Assembly (NCBI GenBank): GCA_010015805.1
Contig: ML978137.1
Coordinates: 1 to 64,000 of the forward strand
Length of the DNA stretch: 64,000 nucleotides
DNA from: Rhizodiscina lignyota
Lineage: Eukaryota > Ascomycota > Dothideomycetes > Aulographales > Rhizodiscinaceae
Direction of reading: 5' to 3'
Position 1 is the first letter of the stretch, and the number at the start of each line of letters is the position of its first letter. Positions 1 to 12,201 of the stretch are shown in pieces. Both the position numbers and the translations under genes were made by a program. Under the pieces are notes generated by a model. The model worked only from the letters and a program-made list of their open reading frames with translations, was not told the origin of the DNA and did no database searches.

Positions 1-220
1 TACTTTGTGCCATCGCTGTTGGTTCTTGCTCTCTCTGAAGTTGTTGTTCAAGAAGCTGGTCGTGAACTTGTTGTTCGGCTAATACTGCTGCAGAGACTTT
101 CGCTGATTGCTTTCGGGTGCGTCCTGTAGCGGAGGAAGGTTCTGGGGGCATCGGGATACGTCGTTCTGTTTGGTTATCGGCTGATAGGCTTCGGGAGCGT
201 TGTCGTTTGCCTAATAGCAT
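1..220 (-). CDS. Partial 5' end of an unknown gene running off the left edge
   Basis: An ATG at 220 opens a frame that stays free of stops for 73 codons to the window edge. The product begins MLLGKRQRSRSLSADN and is hydrophilic, with Arg/Ser-rich and then Gln/Glu-rich stretches that suggest a disordered or coiled segment. I do not recognise the family. It would be transcribed away from the kinase gene to its right. The only evidence is an open frame and plausible composition, so this may be a chance frame. Confidence 0.35.
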   Translation of the reverse strand, partial: MLLGKRQRSRSLSADNQTERRIPMPPEPSSATGRTRKQSAKVSAAVLAEQQVHDQLLEQQLQREQEPTAMAQS

Positions 221-583
221 GCGTTGAGGTTGAATAGAGGTGGTGAAGGTGGTGGAGGTGGTAGAGGTTGAGTTTTTTCGGAGCGCTATTTTCGGAGGTT
301 CGCGCCTCGCCCTGTGGCGGCGGCGATGAGGGAAAAACCTACGCGATACAAATGCAGAATCCAGTGCTTGCTACTACAGGAAATAGTAACTAGTAACGTA
401 GGCGTTCTTTGGGCGTCAAAGCCCGATGTTCTTGGTGATGGCGCGTCAAGGCGTCGCGCAGGCGGCGGGCGCTTCGCTGTGGGAAATCTTCGGCAGTCGC
501 TCAATGGAGTGGAGTGGAGTGCCAGGGTGCAAGGCTCAGCCTCTTCGAGATCAACCACTATTTCAGCTGACTGCGGATTCTAA
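221..583. other. Intergenic region, possible divergent promoter
   Basis: This stretch lies between the partial left-edge gene and the kinase start. Short frames on both strands look like chance. Bases 236-275 are a GGT/GGA-rich purine run on the plus strand. No clear TATA box or RNA gene was seen. Confidence 0.5.
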
Positions 584-2344
584 ATGACTTTCACGACGGC
601 ATCTGGTTATGTGGAGGAGACAGCAAGCTATTCTCACGCACGACACGGTCATGATCCCGTCGGGATCAACGCCAATGAATACCTCGAGGCCGGCCCTAAT
701 GGATACCACGTAATCAATGCCAATGATTCGTGGCGAGATGGCATTGATGATTACCCTATGTTACGCCGGCCGAATCCCTTTCCATCTGCCACAACGTACT
801 CCATCGAATCGATCATCGCTTACGGGGCATACGGCACAGTTGCCAAAGTCAAACAACGAGGTACCGGCATGATCTATGCCCGGAAGCAGATCCAAAAGCT
901 CGGAGTAGACCCAGCGATACTCCATGACGAGGTTTCTCTAATACGCCAAGCTCAGCATCGGCATGTTGTCGAGCTTGTCCAAAAGTACGAGGATTCTGAC
1001 TGGTACTACATTGTTATGGCACCTGTCGCCGACTGTAATCTTCAAGAGTACATGCAACGCGTCAGTTCAAACTCCCCAATCAGGCACCTACAGAAGCGAG
1101 ATGACCCCTTCTGGGCCGCTTTCGCTCAGCAGAGGGTACAACTATTTCAATGGATATATTGCTTGGCGAATACACTTACCGACCTTCACGAACGAGGAAT
1201 TCGCCACCGCGACATAAAACCACAAAACATCCTTGTCCATGGAAGCAGTATTCTTCTCACGGATTTTGGCATTTCGATGGCGCATGACGGACTGACGAAA
1301 GTTGCACTGACCACGACGTTTGGCACGTCCAGATATGAGCCACCCGAGAGCCTTGGTTCAGCTACCGGTGACACAAGGATGAGAACGGGACGGAAAGGCG
1401 ATGTTTTCTCCCTAGGCTGTGTATTCTTCGAGATGCTCGATACCGCTTCACATCGCATACGCATAAACGAACTGCCAGAGATTCCCGACAACCGATTTGC
1501 GTCTTGCGTGGAGAATGATCATTTTCTGTCACAAGTTGATTGCTTCAATGAGAGCAAAGTTGACTCATCACTCAACCTAGCACCGGAGGCTCGTTGTCCA
1601 AACCTCACCAAGTCGTTGCTAAGGCTTGTCATGAGTAGTATGATCACATCGGCGGAGAGACGAAAATCGGCGAGCGCCATTGTAAATGATATTGGTCAAT
1701 TAATGGCAGGACACGTTGCTGCGCAACCTCGCTGTTGTTTTAAGCGGATGGATACTGCTGGCGAAAGCAATAACATGACGATGATGGACATTACAGACGA
1801 CGAAGGATCCTTGGATGGCTCTGACCGAGATGAGGATGAGTCTGAGTTGCAGACTGAAGAGCAGACTAGAGGGAGAGAATTAAGTAGTGAACCGCCACAG
1901 ATGACAGTAACATGGGCATCGAGTTTCGGGAATCAACAAACACCCAGGGCAGCCACACAGATACCCAGCATTGGGGAGATGGAGCAACAGAGGCAGCTGG
2001 CAGAGAAGAACACTGAAGTGGAAGCCTGGCTAAAGTACGAGGAGCACGACGTCAATATACCCAAGGGAGATTTTATACTCCTCGACCCGCCGGGTGCTCC
2101 ATCATGGGATACAAAAAGACGAGATGACGAAAGCCCCGAAAGGATGACATCTAACAAGGCAATGATGCAGTTTATACAACGCGCTGAAGAGTTTGACAGC
2201 AACTCCTGTGCCGCCTCGATTGGATCCCGACGTCGGATCAGCGAATGCGAACTCGAAAGGATTCCGTGGGATACCCCGTACGAAGACCTCTTTCCTGACT
2301 GTTATCCTGGATCGAACCCTTATCCTGCATCGACCGAATCATGA
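584..2344 (+). CDS. Serine/threonine protein kinase with long C-terminal tail
   Basis: A single exon encodes 586 residues. The kinase domain covers roughly residues 73-375. Visible motifs are the glycine loop GAYGTV (81-86), the ATP lysine in YARK (about 101), the catalytic loop HRDIKPQN (208-215), the DFG triplet near 227 and the activation segment GTSRYEPPE. It should phosphorylate Ser/Thr proteins in the cytoplasm or nucleus. The N-terminal 70 residues and C-terminal 200 residues are low complexity; the tail has an acidic run (DDEGSLDGSDRDEDESE) and no recognised domain. Fungi have many such orphan kinases with poorly conserved tails, so the substrate cannot be inferred. The start is the first ATG of the open frame, and no intron is needed. 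Confidence 0.9.
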   Translation: MTFTTASGYVEETASYSHARHGHDPVGINANEYLEAGPNGYHVINANDSWRDGIDDYPMLRRPNPFPSATTYSIESIIAYGAYGTVAKVKQRGTGMIYARKQIQKLGVDPAILHDEVSLIRQAQHRHVVELVQKYEDSDWYYIVMAPVADCNLQEYMQRVSSNSPIRHLQKRDDPFWAAFAQQRVQLFQWIYCLANTLTDLHERGIRHRDIKPQNILVHGSSILLTDFGISMAHDGLTKVALTTTFGTSRYEPPESLGSATGDTRMRTGRKGDVFSLGCVFFEMLDTASHRIRINELPEIPDNRFASCVENDHFLSQVDCFNESKVDSSLNLAPEARCPNLTKSLLRLVMSSMITSAERRKSASAIVNDIGQLMAGHVAAQPRCCFKRMDTAGESNNMTMMDITDDEGSLDGSDRDEDESELQTEEQTRGRELSSEPPQMTVTWASSFGNQQTPRAATQIPSIGEMEQQRQLAEKNTEVEAWLKYEEHDVNIPKGDFILLDPPGAPSWDTKRRDDESPERMTSNKAMMQFIQRAEEFDSNSCAASIGSRRRISECELERIPWDTPYEDLFPDCYPGSNPYPASTES

Positions 2345-2474
2345 TGTGTACCAATGTGGATGGTCGGTAAAGATTTCCAGAATATTTCTGACGCGCACCG
2401 TGGGAGAAACGAGCAAATGTACTCAAACTGTACAGTCCTCTGAAAATTCGAATCCTTTACATTCCTCTAAACCT

Positions 2475-4193
2475 CTAATTCTTATCAAGCCTCACCGCAG
2501 CATTCGTCTCAATGAATCCCAAATCAACCTTATGGCCCAGCAAATCCCTAATGTTACTAACGCCGTACTTAATCATTGTTGGTCTCTCCAGCGATAGGCC
2601 AAACCCATACACCCTTAAATCTTTGGGCAGTCCCATCGGCTCCAGCATCTCCGGTCTGAACATGCCGCTGTTGCCAATCTCGACCCACTTGGCCAACCCA
2701 ATGTGGTAGCCGAAGATTTCCATGGACGGTTCGGTGTACGGATTGTACGCAGGCTTGAATCGCAGGTTTGTGAGGCCCAACTTGCCGAAGAAGTCCTCCA
2801 TGAAACGCATCAGGCCGCCGAGCGTGAGACCAAAGTCTGCGATGACGCCTTCGACTTGGTGGAACTCTGCCAGGTGAGTGGCATCGACCGTCTCGTTTCT
2901 AAAGACACGATCGATGGAGAAGTAGCGCGCTGGTCGGGGGTCCTCAGCTAGACGGTGTAGACACCATGTCGATACTGCAGTCGTGTGTGTGCGCAGAACG
3001 AGCCTGAGAGACTCGTCTTCGCTGAAAGGGTACCGGTAGCCAGTGCTACCGAAGAGACCGTCCTGGTGCACAGTCTTGACGTCGTTGAAGTATTTCTTGT
3101 AGTCACGTGGGACTAGCTTTCTGGGCTCCTTCGGTTGATAGAGAAGGCGTGCACCGCCTTCCATAGCGTCCATGGCAGCTTCACCAATGGGATCTTCGCG
3201 AGGCATGTCGGCTTTTGAAGGGTCAGAGATGAAGAAGGTGTCTTGTTGGTCGCGTGCGGGATGTTGTTGGGGGACGAAAAGGGCATCGAAGTTCCAGAAG
3301 CCGGACTCGACGAAGCTTTACATCATATATCAGTATGGCTCACGTCAAGTAGCTGAGAGAGCATACGCACCGGCTCGTTGGCATCTCCACGAAGCCTTGA
3401 TTGAAGAAGATGGCACGAAACTCTGCCCTGACCTTCATCAACGGATGTAAAGCTCCTGAATTTTGCGCCGCGCCCAGCGCCTTGAAATTGTATGGTTTGA
3501 AGTTTGCAGACTGCCATGAGCCATTGGCCAGCATATCCGCCGTCAAGTCTGTGACTTCCACAACCATCTCCTTTGCGTATTTTGGCCCCTTTCTGACATT
3601 GTACGTTATGACCTTCCCTGTCGTAGCCAACTTCCGCTTCTTCAGATCAGCAAAGACCTTTGGGTCTGCTACAGATTTTGTAGATTGGATGTCTGCTAGG
3701 ATTTCACGAGCGGTGTCTTTGGGTGAGTCGGCGACTGGGAGGAGGCTGTCACCATCCTTCTTGATCCACTTGTTCTTGAACGCTGCGCCTTGGCCGATCT
3801 TCGCAGTGTCTGCGCCTACAACTTTCTACGCATATGTCAGCTAATTGCTCAGAAACATCATATTCCAACTTATCATACCGGAAGGTCCTTGATAGCTATC
3901 TTGCCCTTGCTCTTTACCACCTCCCACACTTTGTACTCATGGCTACCTTCCTCCGCAATCATGCGGCCCTCCTGGGTCAAGAGTATTTGTTCGGAGTCCA
4001 GCGTGTCATATTGGATCATAGACCTGCTTCCCAGCCTATCAAGCGCCGCTTTTATCTCTTGCTGTGGCACATCGGGGAATTCTTCGTTCGTCTTGAAACT
4101 GTCCTTCTCGGCGAGTGAATCGAGGATTTCTTGCGTCAAGTCACGCCCGTTTGCCTTGAGCGGCACGGGCACGGGGCCTCGAGTGCCAGGCAT
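2475..4193 (-). CDS. FRS2: Phenylalanyl-tRNA synthetase alpha subunit, cytosolic
   Basis: Three exons (3879-4193, 3371-3825, 2475-3315) give 536 residues, normal for the eukaryotic alpha subunit. It forms the alpha2beta2 enzyme that charges tRNA-Phe. The N-terminal part holds winged-helix-like tRNA-contact modules. The class II core shows the motif 1 region ([12 protein letters not shown]), motif 2 ([10 protein letters not shown], then EFHQVEG) and motif 3 ([11 protein letters not shown]). Both introns (3826-3878 and 3316-3370) have GT/AG ends and join in phase 0 and phase 2. In yeast nomenclature the cytosolic alpha subunit is FRS2. Its 3' end lies 130 bases from the kinase stop, tail to tail. 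It diverges from RPC34. Confidence 0.95.
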
Positions 4194-4512
4194 GCCGGAG
4201 GCGCGTGAATTCGTTCTTTCTGCGTGTCAATGTGGTGTTCTGAAGCTGAGGGAGGAACTTCTTAAATTAAATTAGCAGCTCTAGTAAGCTGTGGTGCTGT
4301 GAGTCGAAAACGCGCAGCCAATCAGCAGCGGGCTTGGCATCAATTTGGTCGCGCCGCACGAGCAACAACACCAAGATCTCGCAAAAACACCCCGCGGACT
4401 TTATCAACAACCCCACCTCACCTCAACATGTTGCTCTCCTAACAAGCGCCCTCTCACTTACTTCCGTCAACGCCTGAAGTTCCTCATGCCTATCCTGTGA
4501 GCTTCAAACGCA
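4194..4512. promoter_or_regulatory. Divergent promoter of PheRS alpha and RPC34
   Basis: These 319 bases separate the start codons of two housekeeping genes transcribed in opposite directions. The right half is C/A-rich with CAACAACACC- and CCTCACCTCAAC-like runs, as in TATA-less fungal housekeeping promoters. No TATA box is apparent. Co-regulation of tRNA charging and Pol III transcription is an inference from position alone. Confidence 0.6.
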
Positions 4513-5754
4513 ATGGCTTCCACGTCCTCTGCCCGCCGCGGCACCTCCGCCGCTGGCCCCTCCGCCACCCCGCGTCCTTCAAAAGCCAGAGGCAAGAAAG
4601 ACTTGCTCTACGACCGGTGCTGTGAGGAGCCGTTCGGTCACGTCTTCCAGCTCGAAGACCTCGAGAACTATGGCGTCGGGGACACGAAAGAGGAGGCGCT
4701 CGCGCTGGCGGACCAGCTCGTCAACGCGCACTTGTTCGTGCTCATGAAGGCCGCCGACAATGAGGCCATGTGGAAGCATCGTCCACGCGACCAGGCACAA
4801 CGGTAAGCTTTTTCGACACCTGACACCCCTATCAATTGCTTGTTTTACGACATCAGCTCTCGTACCAACGCTGCTCGAAAGGCTCGTCGAAGGCGGCTAA
4901 GCAAACGTAACAGCATCGCTTCACTCTCCACCAGCGAGCGTCTCGTGTACGCGCGCGTCGAGGAGGCCGGCAATGATGGCATATGGCTGCGCACGCTCAA
5001 CAGCCGCGTCAATGTGCACAGCAGCATCATCACCAAGTGCCTCAAGGACCTCAAGACGAAGCACCTCATCAAGGAGGTCAAGAGTGCAAAGAGCCCCGCC
5101 CGCAAGATGTACATGCTGTTCGACCTCGAGCCGTCGGAGGAGAACCTGGGTGGCGCCTTCTTTGCGGATGGTGAGTTGGATATTGGCCTTGTGGAGGCGA
5201 TTAGCGGCTTTGTCGTCGATTGGGTGGAGAAGAAGAGCTGGGCGGAGGTGCCAGGACCGACGTCTCACGGCCAACCCAGCAAGAAGCGCAGGCGCATCGA
5301 GGACCCTCAAACCGTCACTGCCGCAGCTTCGATCACTGCCGATGCACCGAAGTACAAGCAGCCGCTCTCGCATGCTCGCCGCCCCCTCATCCCCCGTCCC
5401 CCAAACTACTCCGACTACCCGACATCCATCTCAATCCTTGAGCTCATCCGCAACTCGCCCATCCTCAGCAAGTCGTCTGCTGCACGCTTTACGCACAAGG
5501 ATGTCGAGCAGCTTCTCGACATGCTAATCTACGACAACCGTCTCGAACGCATGGGCCCTGACCAATACCGCTCTGTCCGTCGGTCATTCGAGGAGCCATA
5601 CAATGGTCGCTGGCCGGATTGGGAGATGCAGCGTGAGCAGGGGGTTAGCAATGGCGTGGCAGACACTCCGTGTGGACAGTGCCCCGTCTTCGACCTCTGT
5701 GAACCAGGTGGTGTGTACAGTCCGGAGAAGTGCGTGTACTTCGACGACTGGTAG
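4513..5754 (+). CDS. RPC34: RNA polymerase III subunit RPC34 (RPC6/C39 family)
   Basis: Two exons (4513-4802 and 4857-5754, joined in phase 2 across a 54-base intron) encode 395 residues. RPC34 belongs to the Pol III-specific C82/C34/C31 subcomplex that recruits TFIIIB and opens promoters of tRNA and 5S genes. Winged-helix segments are visible near residues 25-95 and 115-190 (ERLVYARVEEAGNDGIW, then a LKDLKTKHLIKEVKS helix). The C-terminus carries the family Cys cluster CGQC...C...C, a proposed [4Fe-4S] ligand set in RPC39 and archaeal TFE relatives, and ends VYFDDW. A basic-rich segment, RKARRRRLSKRN, follows the splice join and is longer than in yeast. Confidence in the family is high. Confidence 0.93.
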
Positions 5755-6353
5755 ACGGTTCAGACATAAGGAGACCGTTGACGTTGATGGATACACGGTA
5801 CAACGATAGGTCAATAAGCATAGCGATGGCGCTCGACATGTTTTAGTCTTTCTTCAAATGAAGATACCCCATAGGGCAACTAGGAATGAGATTAAGTGAA
5901 CATTCACTTTTAACTGCTATTATATTGTGCTCTATGAGATTCCGTGTGTGCTCAGAAGCGATACAATCACAGAGCTGCAAGAGGGCTCCCAATACTAGAG
6001 CTATTCCATAAGATATCTTCACCCAGAGCTCTTCTTCTATCCAAAAAGCTTCCGCATCTAGTCAAACGTGAAGCAATATCATATTCGAAGCAGAGTCCGT
6101 TGACCAGCGCGTCCAAACCCCGGAATCATCTCTTCCAATCTTCCTCCGCCACCTGAAGAAAGTCTGGCTTCATGTATACATGGTGGACTTTTCAGTGAAC
6201 GAAGGTGTGATAACAAACTCTCGCTGGACATCATCTCTGATGATATTATTGCATTGGGACCTGCTAAGAACATTCCATTCAAATCATAACTTGAGATCCA
6301 ACCAAGCTGCCATACAACCCTTTAGCTAATTAACTAGATACTACCTTATGGGA
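5755..6353. other. Intergenic, convergent 3' regions
   Basis: About 600 bases lie between the 3' ends of RPC34 and the NLR-like gene. The sequence is moderately AT-rich. I see no gene, RNA or repeat in it. Confidence 0.6.
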
Positions 6354-9300
6354 CTACAAGTTGATACTATGTCTTGCGCTATATCTGTCCTGGGGTAGTA
6401 CTGGTGGTACATCATTCAGTGAGACCGTGTCCTCATCATCCTCGATCCCATTGTCGTCCTCATTCTCTTGTCCATCTTGGGTCTTCTTCATCTTCCCTTT
6501 CACCCAGCTCATTGGCGTCTTTCCTCCCGATGCCGCTGTATCACTAGCTCCCCTTTTAAACACTCTCCCAAGGCGCGTCGTTCTGTGGTCAGGCGAGCGA
6601 GGCGAGCGGGAGGATGGGTCTGCAACTCCGACTACGTTCGGAGCAGTGTTGATACGGGGAATACGGGCACTGCTCGGCCCCCCGTTCACTCCTACAGGTG
6701 ATACTCTGGCAGCATCGTTGCTGAGCGAAGGCCGATTACCAAAGTTGTCAACTCTCGTAGTGCTCGCCGATGCTATGTTCTTAAACGTAGGGCGCTTGGG
6801 TTTCGAAGTGGTAGTAGCGCCGAAAGGTGGAGCACCGCTGGTATGGCCATCGAATCTCAGGATGTCAGATCTGAACAGATTTCTATACCGGCCGGCGAAG
6901 TTGCTCTTGTCAGTAGCGAGTTTGAAACTTTCAAGCTTGCGTTGTAATGAGTGCACTTCACGTGCACGCTGATCGCTCAGTTGAGTTGCAGCGCGGAGGT
7001 CACGGCGAACTCCCTTGAGTTCGTCCTCCTGGTCCGTGATGCGTTTCTCCAAGGATGCTTTGTACGCTCGCCACCTGTCATCTGCGCCTCTTATGTTTAG
7101 CAACTTCCTCAAATCGGCTTCTGCTTCTTCCTTTCTCTTGTCAGCCCTTTGCGTGCTGTATTCCAGATCTGCGATGTCTTTCTCAAGGTAGTCCTTCGTA
7201 GTCTTTGACATCAATTCAAGCTCGTCATGGTGGGAACGCAACGCAAACAGACTCCCCTCCAGGATCTCGATCTGGTTACCCTGTTCTGCATTTCTGGAAC
7301 GTAGATATTCGATTGCGAACCACTTCTCCTGCATGGTAACCAAGTCCTCATTGATCTCTTGTTGTAATGCGCTGATCTCTGCTTGAGCATTTTCGTCGTC
7401 TTCATCCGGTGCACTGTAAAGATCATCATTTTTAGACAGGAGATGCTCAAGACGTTCAACTTTGTCCCTGAATTCGCTGTTCTGTCGCTTGAACAGACGG
7501 AATGAATCGTGTTTGGTATGATCTGCGTTGGGATTCTCAATCATATCTTTAGCAAAGCTGTTTCCTTTGTCGGCCTCTCGTCTCAAAGCCTTGAACATAT
7601 CGGCGATTCTATCGAGCAGGACATTCACGCCTTCCGACTTCAAGTGCTGACGGGCCAGCTCGATTGCTGTCTTTTGAGCATTATTGATCCTCAAGATGTC
7701 GGCACCATGGTTCATCAATAGCTCGATGCCGGGTTGGTCTCCCCGTATAGCTGCTGCCATCAGAGCCGTGTTACCATTGAAATTGGCTTTGTCAATCTCA
7801 GCCCCAGCATCTATCAGCTGCTTCATGGAGTCCACGGAGAGTGTCTCGGCTGCGTAAAGGAGAGGTGTTGACCCATCTTCTCCTTGTACATTGACGTCCG
7901 GTTGGAACGCCTCTGAAGCAAGCAAAGAATCAACTACATCTCGGTATCCACGCTTCGTGGCAATAATCAAAGGTGCTTCGCCATCGGGAGGCATCAGGTC
8001 AGGATTGGCCCTTCGCTCCAGCAGCAGTCGCACTACGTCGGTGTTTCCACGGGAACACGCCGCGCATAGGGCTGTTGTACGTGGGAATCCGTTGCCGCCG
8101 GCAATCCGATCAATATCGGCCCCGCTATCCAAGAGCAATTTGACTGTTGTAAGGCGACCTAGAAGAGAGGCAACTTGTAGGGCCCACCCGTGATCGGAGT
8201 CGACTTCAATCGTACTCTCTCGGAGCAGTGCGGCGACAATCCCATCTGAGCCATCGTGGCTTGCCGCTGTGAGGGCATTCCCATATTCATCCCCAGTTGC
8301 ATTGGGATCTGCGCCGTACTTTAGCAAGGTTTTCACGTTCTCCTCGAATCTGTTTTCCGCGGCTTGGTAAATCGATTTCGACAGCATGGTGGTCGAAATC
8401 ATCCGATCGGTGTATCGCCAGATGGTGTCTAGTATATCATCCTGTTGATCACCAGCCGTGGCTGCTTTGAAGAAAAGTTGCTCGCAGTCGAGGGCAATTT
8501 GACGAGACAACAAGAGCGATACCGCTTCCCACTGGCCCTTGTCGGCAGCGGCTCTCAAGGCGCTTTGAAAACTTCTCTTGCCAAAAATGTGTCCAGAGTC
8601 CAATAAAGCTTCAATAGATGCAGTTCTCCCTTTCGAAGCCGCTGAAGTGAAGGCATATTCGTAATTTTCATCCGTCCATTTGCCTTTGCCGACACTAAGG
8701 ACTTGATCGAACATTTCAGTAGTCGACATCAACGCAGACAATGCAAGTGGCGATTTCATTCCTTTACTATCTGTCTGAAGGTCGAGGCCATTGATGTTGA
8801 GCAGTATTCGTACGGCCTCAATATTGCCAGATAAGATAGCGTAGTTGATCACCGGGCCGGTATCTTTCGATGTGGCGTTTGGGTCCGCACGACACCTAAG
8901 CATCTTCTCCATTAACTTCGGGTGGCCTTTCAAAGCTGCGAGATGAAGTGGTGTCCAAGTTTTGCCAATGCCTTCGTTGATGTTGACTTGCGTATCTCGT
9001 CGGAGTAGTTCCTCCGTTGCACGAAGGTGGCCATTCAACGCAGCAGCATGAAGCTATTTGCTATCAGCACCGTACAGAGTGATATATTGAAGGAACTTAC
9101 TGGTGTCATATTGTGTGAATCTTTTTCACTCACTTCGTCAGCATGGCCATGTGCCATGAGATATTCAAGCAAGTCATCGGCGCCAAGACCAGCAACAACG
9201 TGGAGTGCGTTTGCTGTATCTCCATCCAAATGTTTGAGATCTTCTGAAAACTCTCTGTATGCTTTCATCCAATCCGGCCGTAATGTTGAATCTTTCTGCC

Positions 9301-12201
9301 AGAAAGGCTCTGCTTTCAAGTGGCTGCTCAAACTTTCGATCAGTCTACGATCAGCGTCTTTGGCGTGTTGCAGCCAATATTTGATCGGATATCTCAATGG
9401 TAGCTCAGGTAAACCTTCTTCACGGAGCGATGTGGTCAAAGAACTGTCCGTGTCGCTGCCTTGATGCGTGGAAGCATTCACATCGGAAGAGTGACGTTTG
9501 TCGTCCTTCGAGAAGTGGCGAGAGACATACAAGAAGCACCTCCAAGCTAGGGCGCCATGCTCACGTCTCATCTCTGCCCGGTCAGACTTCAACTCTCCCG
9601 ATACTGGGTCCTTGTCTGACTCTTTTGCTGCAATTTGGAGTAAACGCGGAGATGCTCGTAGCAGGTGGTTCTTAATCTCCGCATGAGAAAATGTAACAAC
9701 TCCAGGTCCATCTGAGGCTTTGATAACCTTCAGCAGATGCCCGCAAGTTTTGATCAATGTACTCAGGTCATGCTGATTGCGTATGCCTGCAAGAACAAGG
9801 AGCTCAGCTTCGGTGGGGTCCTCATACGTGAGGATTAGAGCACAAAGCATAGATCGGATTGCAGATACATTGCTTTCACCAGCACGTTTGAAGACCTGCA
9901 TGCAGTAAGTACTCGTGCGCAGCTCGTGGTTGAAGAAACTTACGGATTTCCAGGCCTGTTCAAGAAGCGCGTTGATGTCTCTGGGCTGGTACTCCAAATA
10001 TTCGCGCATTTGGAAGTCAGAGATCTCCCCGGAGAGCGACGCAAGTTGAATACTTAGTACATCAACCCATTGTTTGTTGCGTGCGTGATTGGTGAAGAAG
10101 CTCGAAATAGAATATGTGGAGGTTGGATCGTAGTCCAGGTCTTTCTCGAGCCGATCTGCTATGTCTTTGGAATAGCTCTCCAACTCTTTCTGTCGTGGTT
10201 CGATGTACTTGTCGTCACGTAAGTCGATAATGTGATTGTTCTTGTTGAAGAAGTGCGAATCAATGAAGCGACTTGGTTGTAGTTGTTTATTAAGAAATTC
10301 CGCGAACACGCCACTGTCCGTACCAGTGAAGAGCCATTTTGATCGAACCCGCTGATCGCGACCTTTCTGGGTTGAGAGCTCTTCTCCCAGGAACGTGACC
10401 AACTTGGCCAAGGAGTCGTTGTCTTCCAATCGATGTATATTGTTGACAGTAACGTATACTGTCGTGAAAGACAATGCGTGCAACATGCCGTCCAAAGCTT
10501 GCAGCAGATTCTCCACGCTAAGAGTTGCTTGTAACGCTGTCCCTGGGGCTTCCAAAAACTGTTCGGCATGTATTGCAAGACTCCCGTCTCGTTCAATCAA
10601 TTGGGATAACAGAGACCTCAAAAGGTCTTCAACGGTGCCCCATTCAGAGCAACTGTCGCAGAGAAAGTAAACAGACCTAATCGGAATTTCGCCGGAGGTA
10701 CCCATCAGTTGCTTGTTTTTCTTTTCTTCAATTGTCTTGATGATGGAAATAGAAGCGCTCGTCTTTCCAAATCCATCATGGCCCTTGATCCAGAAGCACG
10801 AGTCTTCAACGGCACTTGAACTGAGCCATTCCTTGAGCATCGAGTCATTTTTAATCCAAGATTTCGAAGTGGTAGAGTCATCCAGAGAAGCGAGTTTTCG
10901 GTCCACAGGGGCTGCATTGAGCTTCCGCCTGATTTGGAAGACCTTTTCTGGTGAAACGAGGGTCTGACGAACATGTAGTCTCCTGCTGTGCGCATTAGCA
11001 CAGGCAGCTTTTATGACTTCCTGCAGAGGCGGCCGAATGAGATTGTGGAATCGTCCAGATGGATCGTGCTTTGGATGCGGAAAGCGAACGAGATCGCTAT
11101 GCTCGGCAAAGATGTCGCGGCTGCGATGTTCATAGCCAGCAAGAATCGCAGAATCTCTGTTGACCTGCACTTCAGGCTTCTGGGGAAAAGTTAACTTTAC
11201 CGATGTCGATATCATTTCACTTCACATTACACACCTCTGACATGTGGTTCTCCAGATATTTTCTCAATTTTGGGGCATCTTTCAAAATACGGTGGTAGTC
11301 GGTTCGTTTGCTTTCCCAAAAGTAGAAGAGCTCAGCGCGTGGATACCGCTTGCTGACGACCTGGAGAAATCTCTCTCTCAGTTCCCGCAGCTGCTCTGCT
11401 GCCGGATCAAGAAAGTTGAGAAGTGCAGTTGGGTGTTCATTTTCTTGAGCGAACAAAGCGACTTTGGCAAAATAGTCGCTTCCTCGAAACGGGGTTCCGA
11501 AGAATATACAACCTCCGATGGATGCCTCCATAAACTCATACTCGTCGTCGCCGTCATCGTGAGCAAGACAGACAGCCTGTTATAAAGTGAGCAGTGCAAT
11601 TTTCACAACAGTAGTCTAAACAGATAGATCTCAAGTGGAAAGCCTCACCTTTGCAGCGACAAGTCCACCCACAGAGTGTCCAATCAGCACAATTGGTCTC
11701 TGTTGACATTTCTGCTGATAGATGAGAAGCAAACTAAGAAAAATCATTGCTGCCATCATACCATTCTCACACGCTTTAAGTCTCCAAGCAGAGTCCTGGC
11801 CAGATTGCTTAAGTACTGGTCGACTTGGAATGTGCGAGACCAGGCTGAAAGACTTTGCTGAATCATAATACGAGCAGTTGGCCATATCTCCCGAAGACCA
11901 CTAGGATTGTCGATCCAATTGAACGGCACCTCATTCTCATACTCGGCATTAGCACTCGGTGGCCACTTCCAAGACCCCTCAGGATTCGCTCCAAGACCTG
12001 GAATAGCAACAACACTGTTTTTATGTCAGTTTCGGCACCTCGTCGGGGAATGTGGGAGTGATACTCAACATCAGCAACCTTGCCCTCTGTTTCTGGATCA
12101 TAGCAAACCTTCAAATGCTGCTCTGGGATCTTAGTCTTCCGAATATCATTAGGATTCTTGAGGAGGTTGTTGACAACTCTCACGAGCTTTTCGCCTGGCA
12201 T
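6354..12201 (-). CDS. Fungal NLR/STAND-like protein: alpha/beta-hydrolase, P-loop, ankyrin repeats, coiled coil
   Basis: Seven exons (12065-12201, 11771-12014, 11649-11714, 11235-11576, 9944-11179, 9101-9895, 6354-9053) give 1839 residues. Residues about 45-260 form a SesB-type alpha/beta-hydrolase domain: AIPGLGANPEGSW oxyanion region, nucleophile elbow GHSVGG (Ser141) and IFFGTPFRGS. A NACHT-like NTPase region follows, with Walker A GHDGFGKTS near 396-404. Its Walker B position reads VTVNNIHRLED instead of the usual DALDE-like acidic form. Roughly 14 ankyrin repeats run from about 905 to 1430, then a coiled coil (about 1450-1700) and a disordered tail. Such proteins control heterokaryon incompatibility and host-type cell death in other fungi. 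The 48-base intron at 9896-9943 is stop-free and in frame, so models may miss it. Confidence 0.88.

Noticed and set aside
6361-6972. 203-codon plus frame
   Set aside because: Antisense to the C-terminal part of the NLR-like gene.
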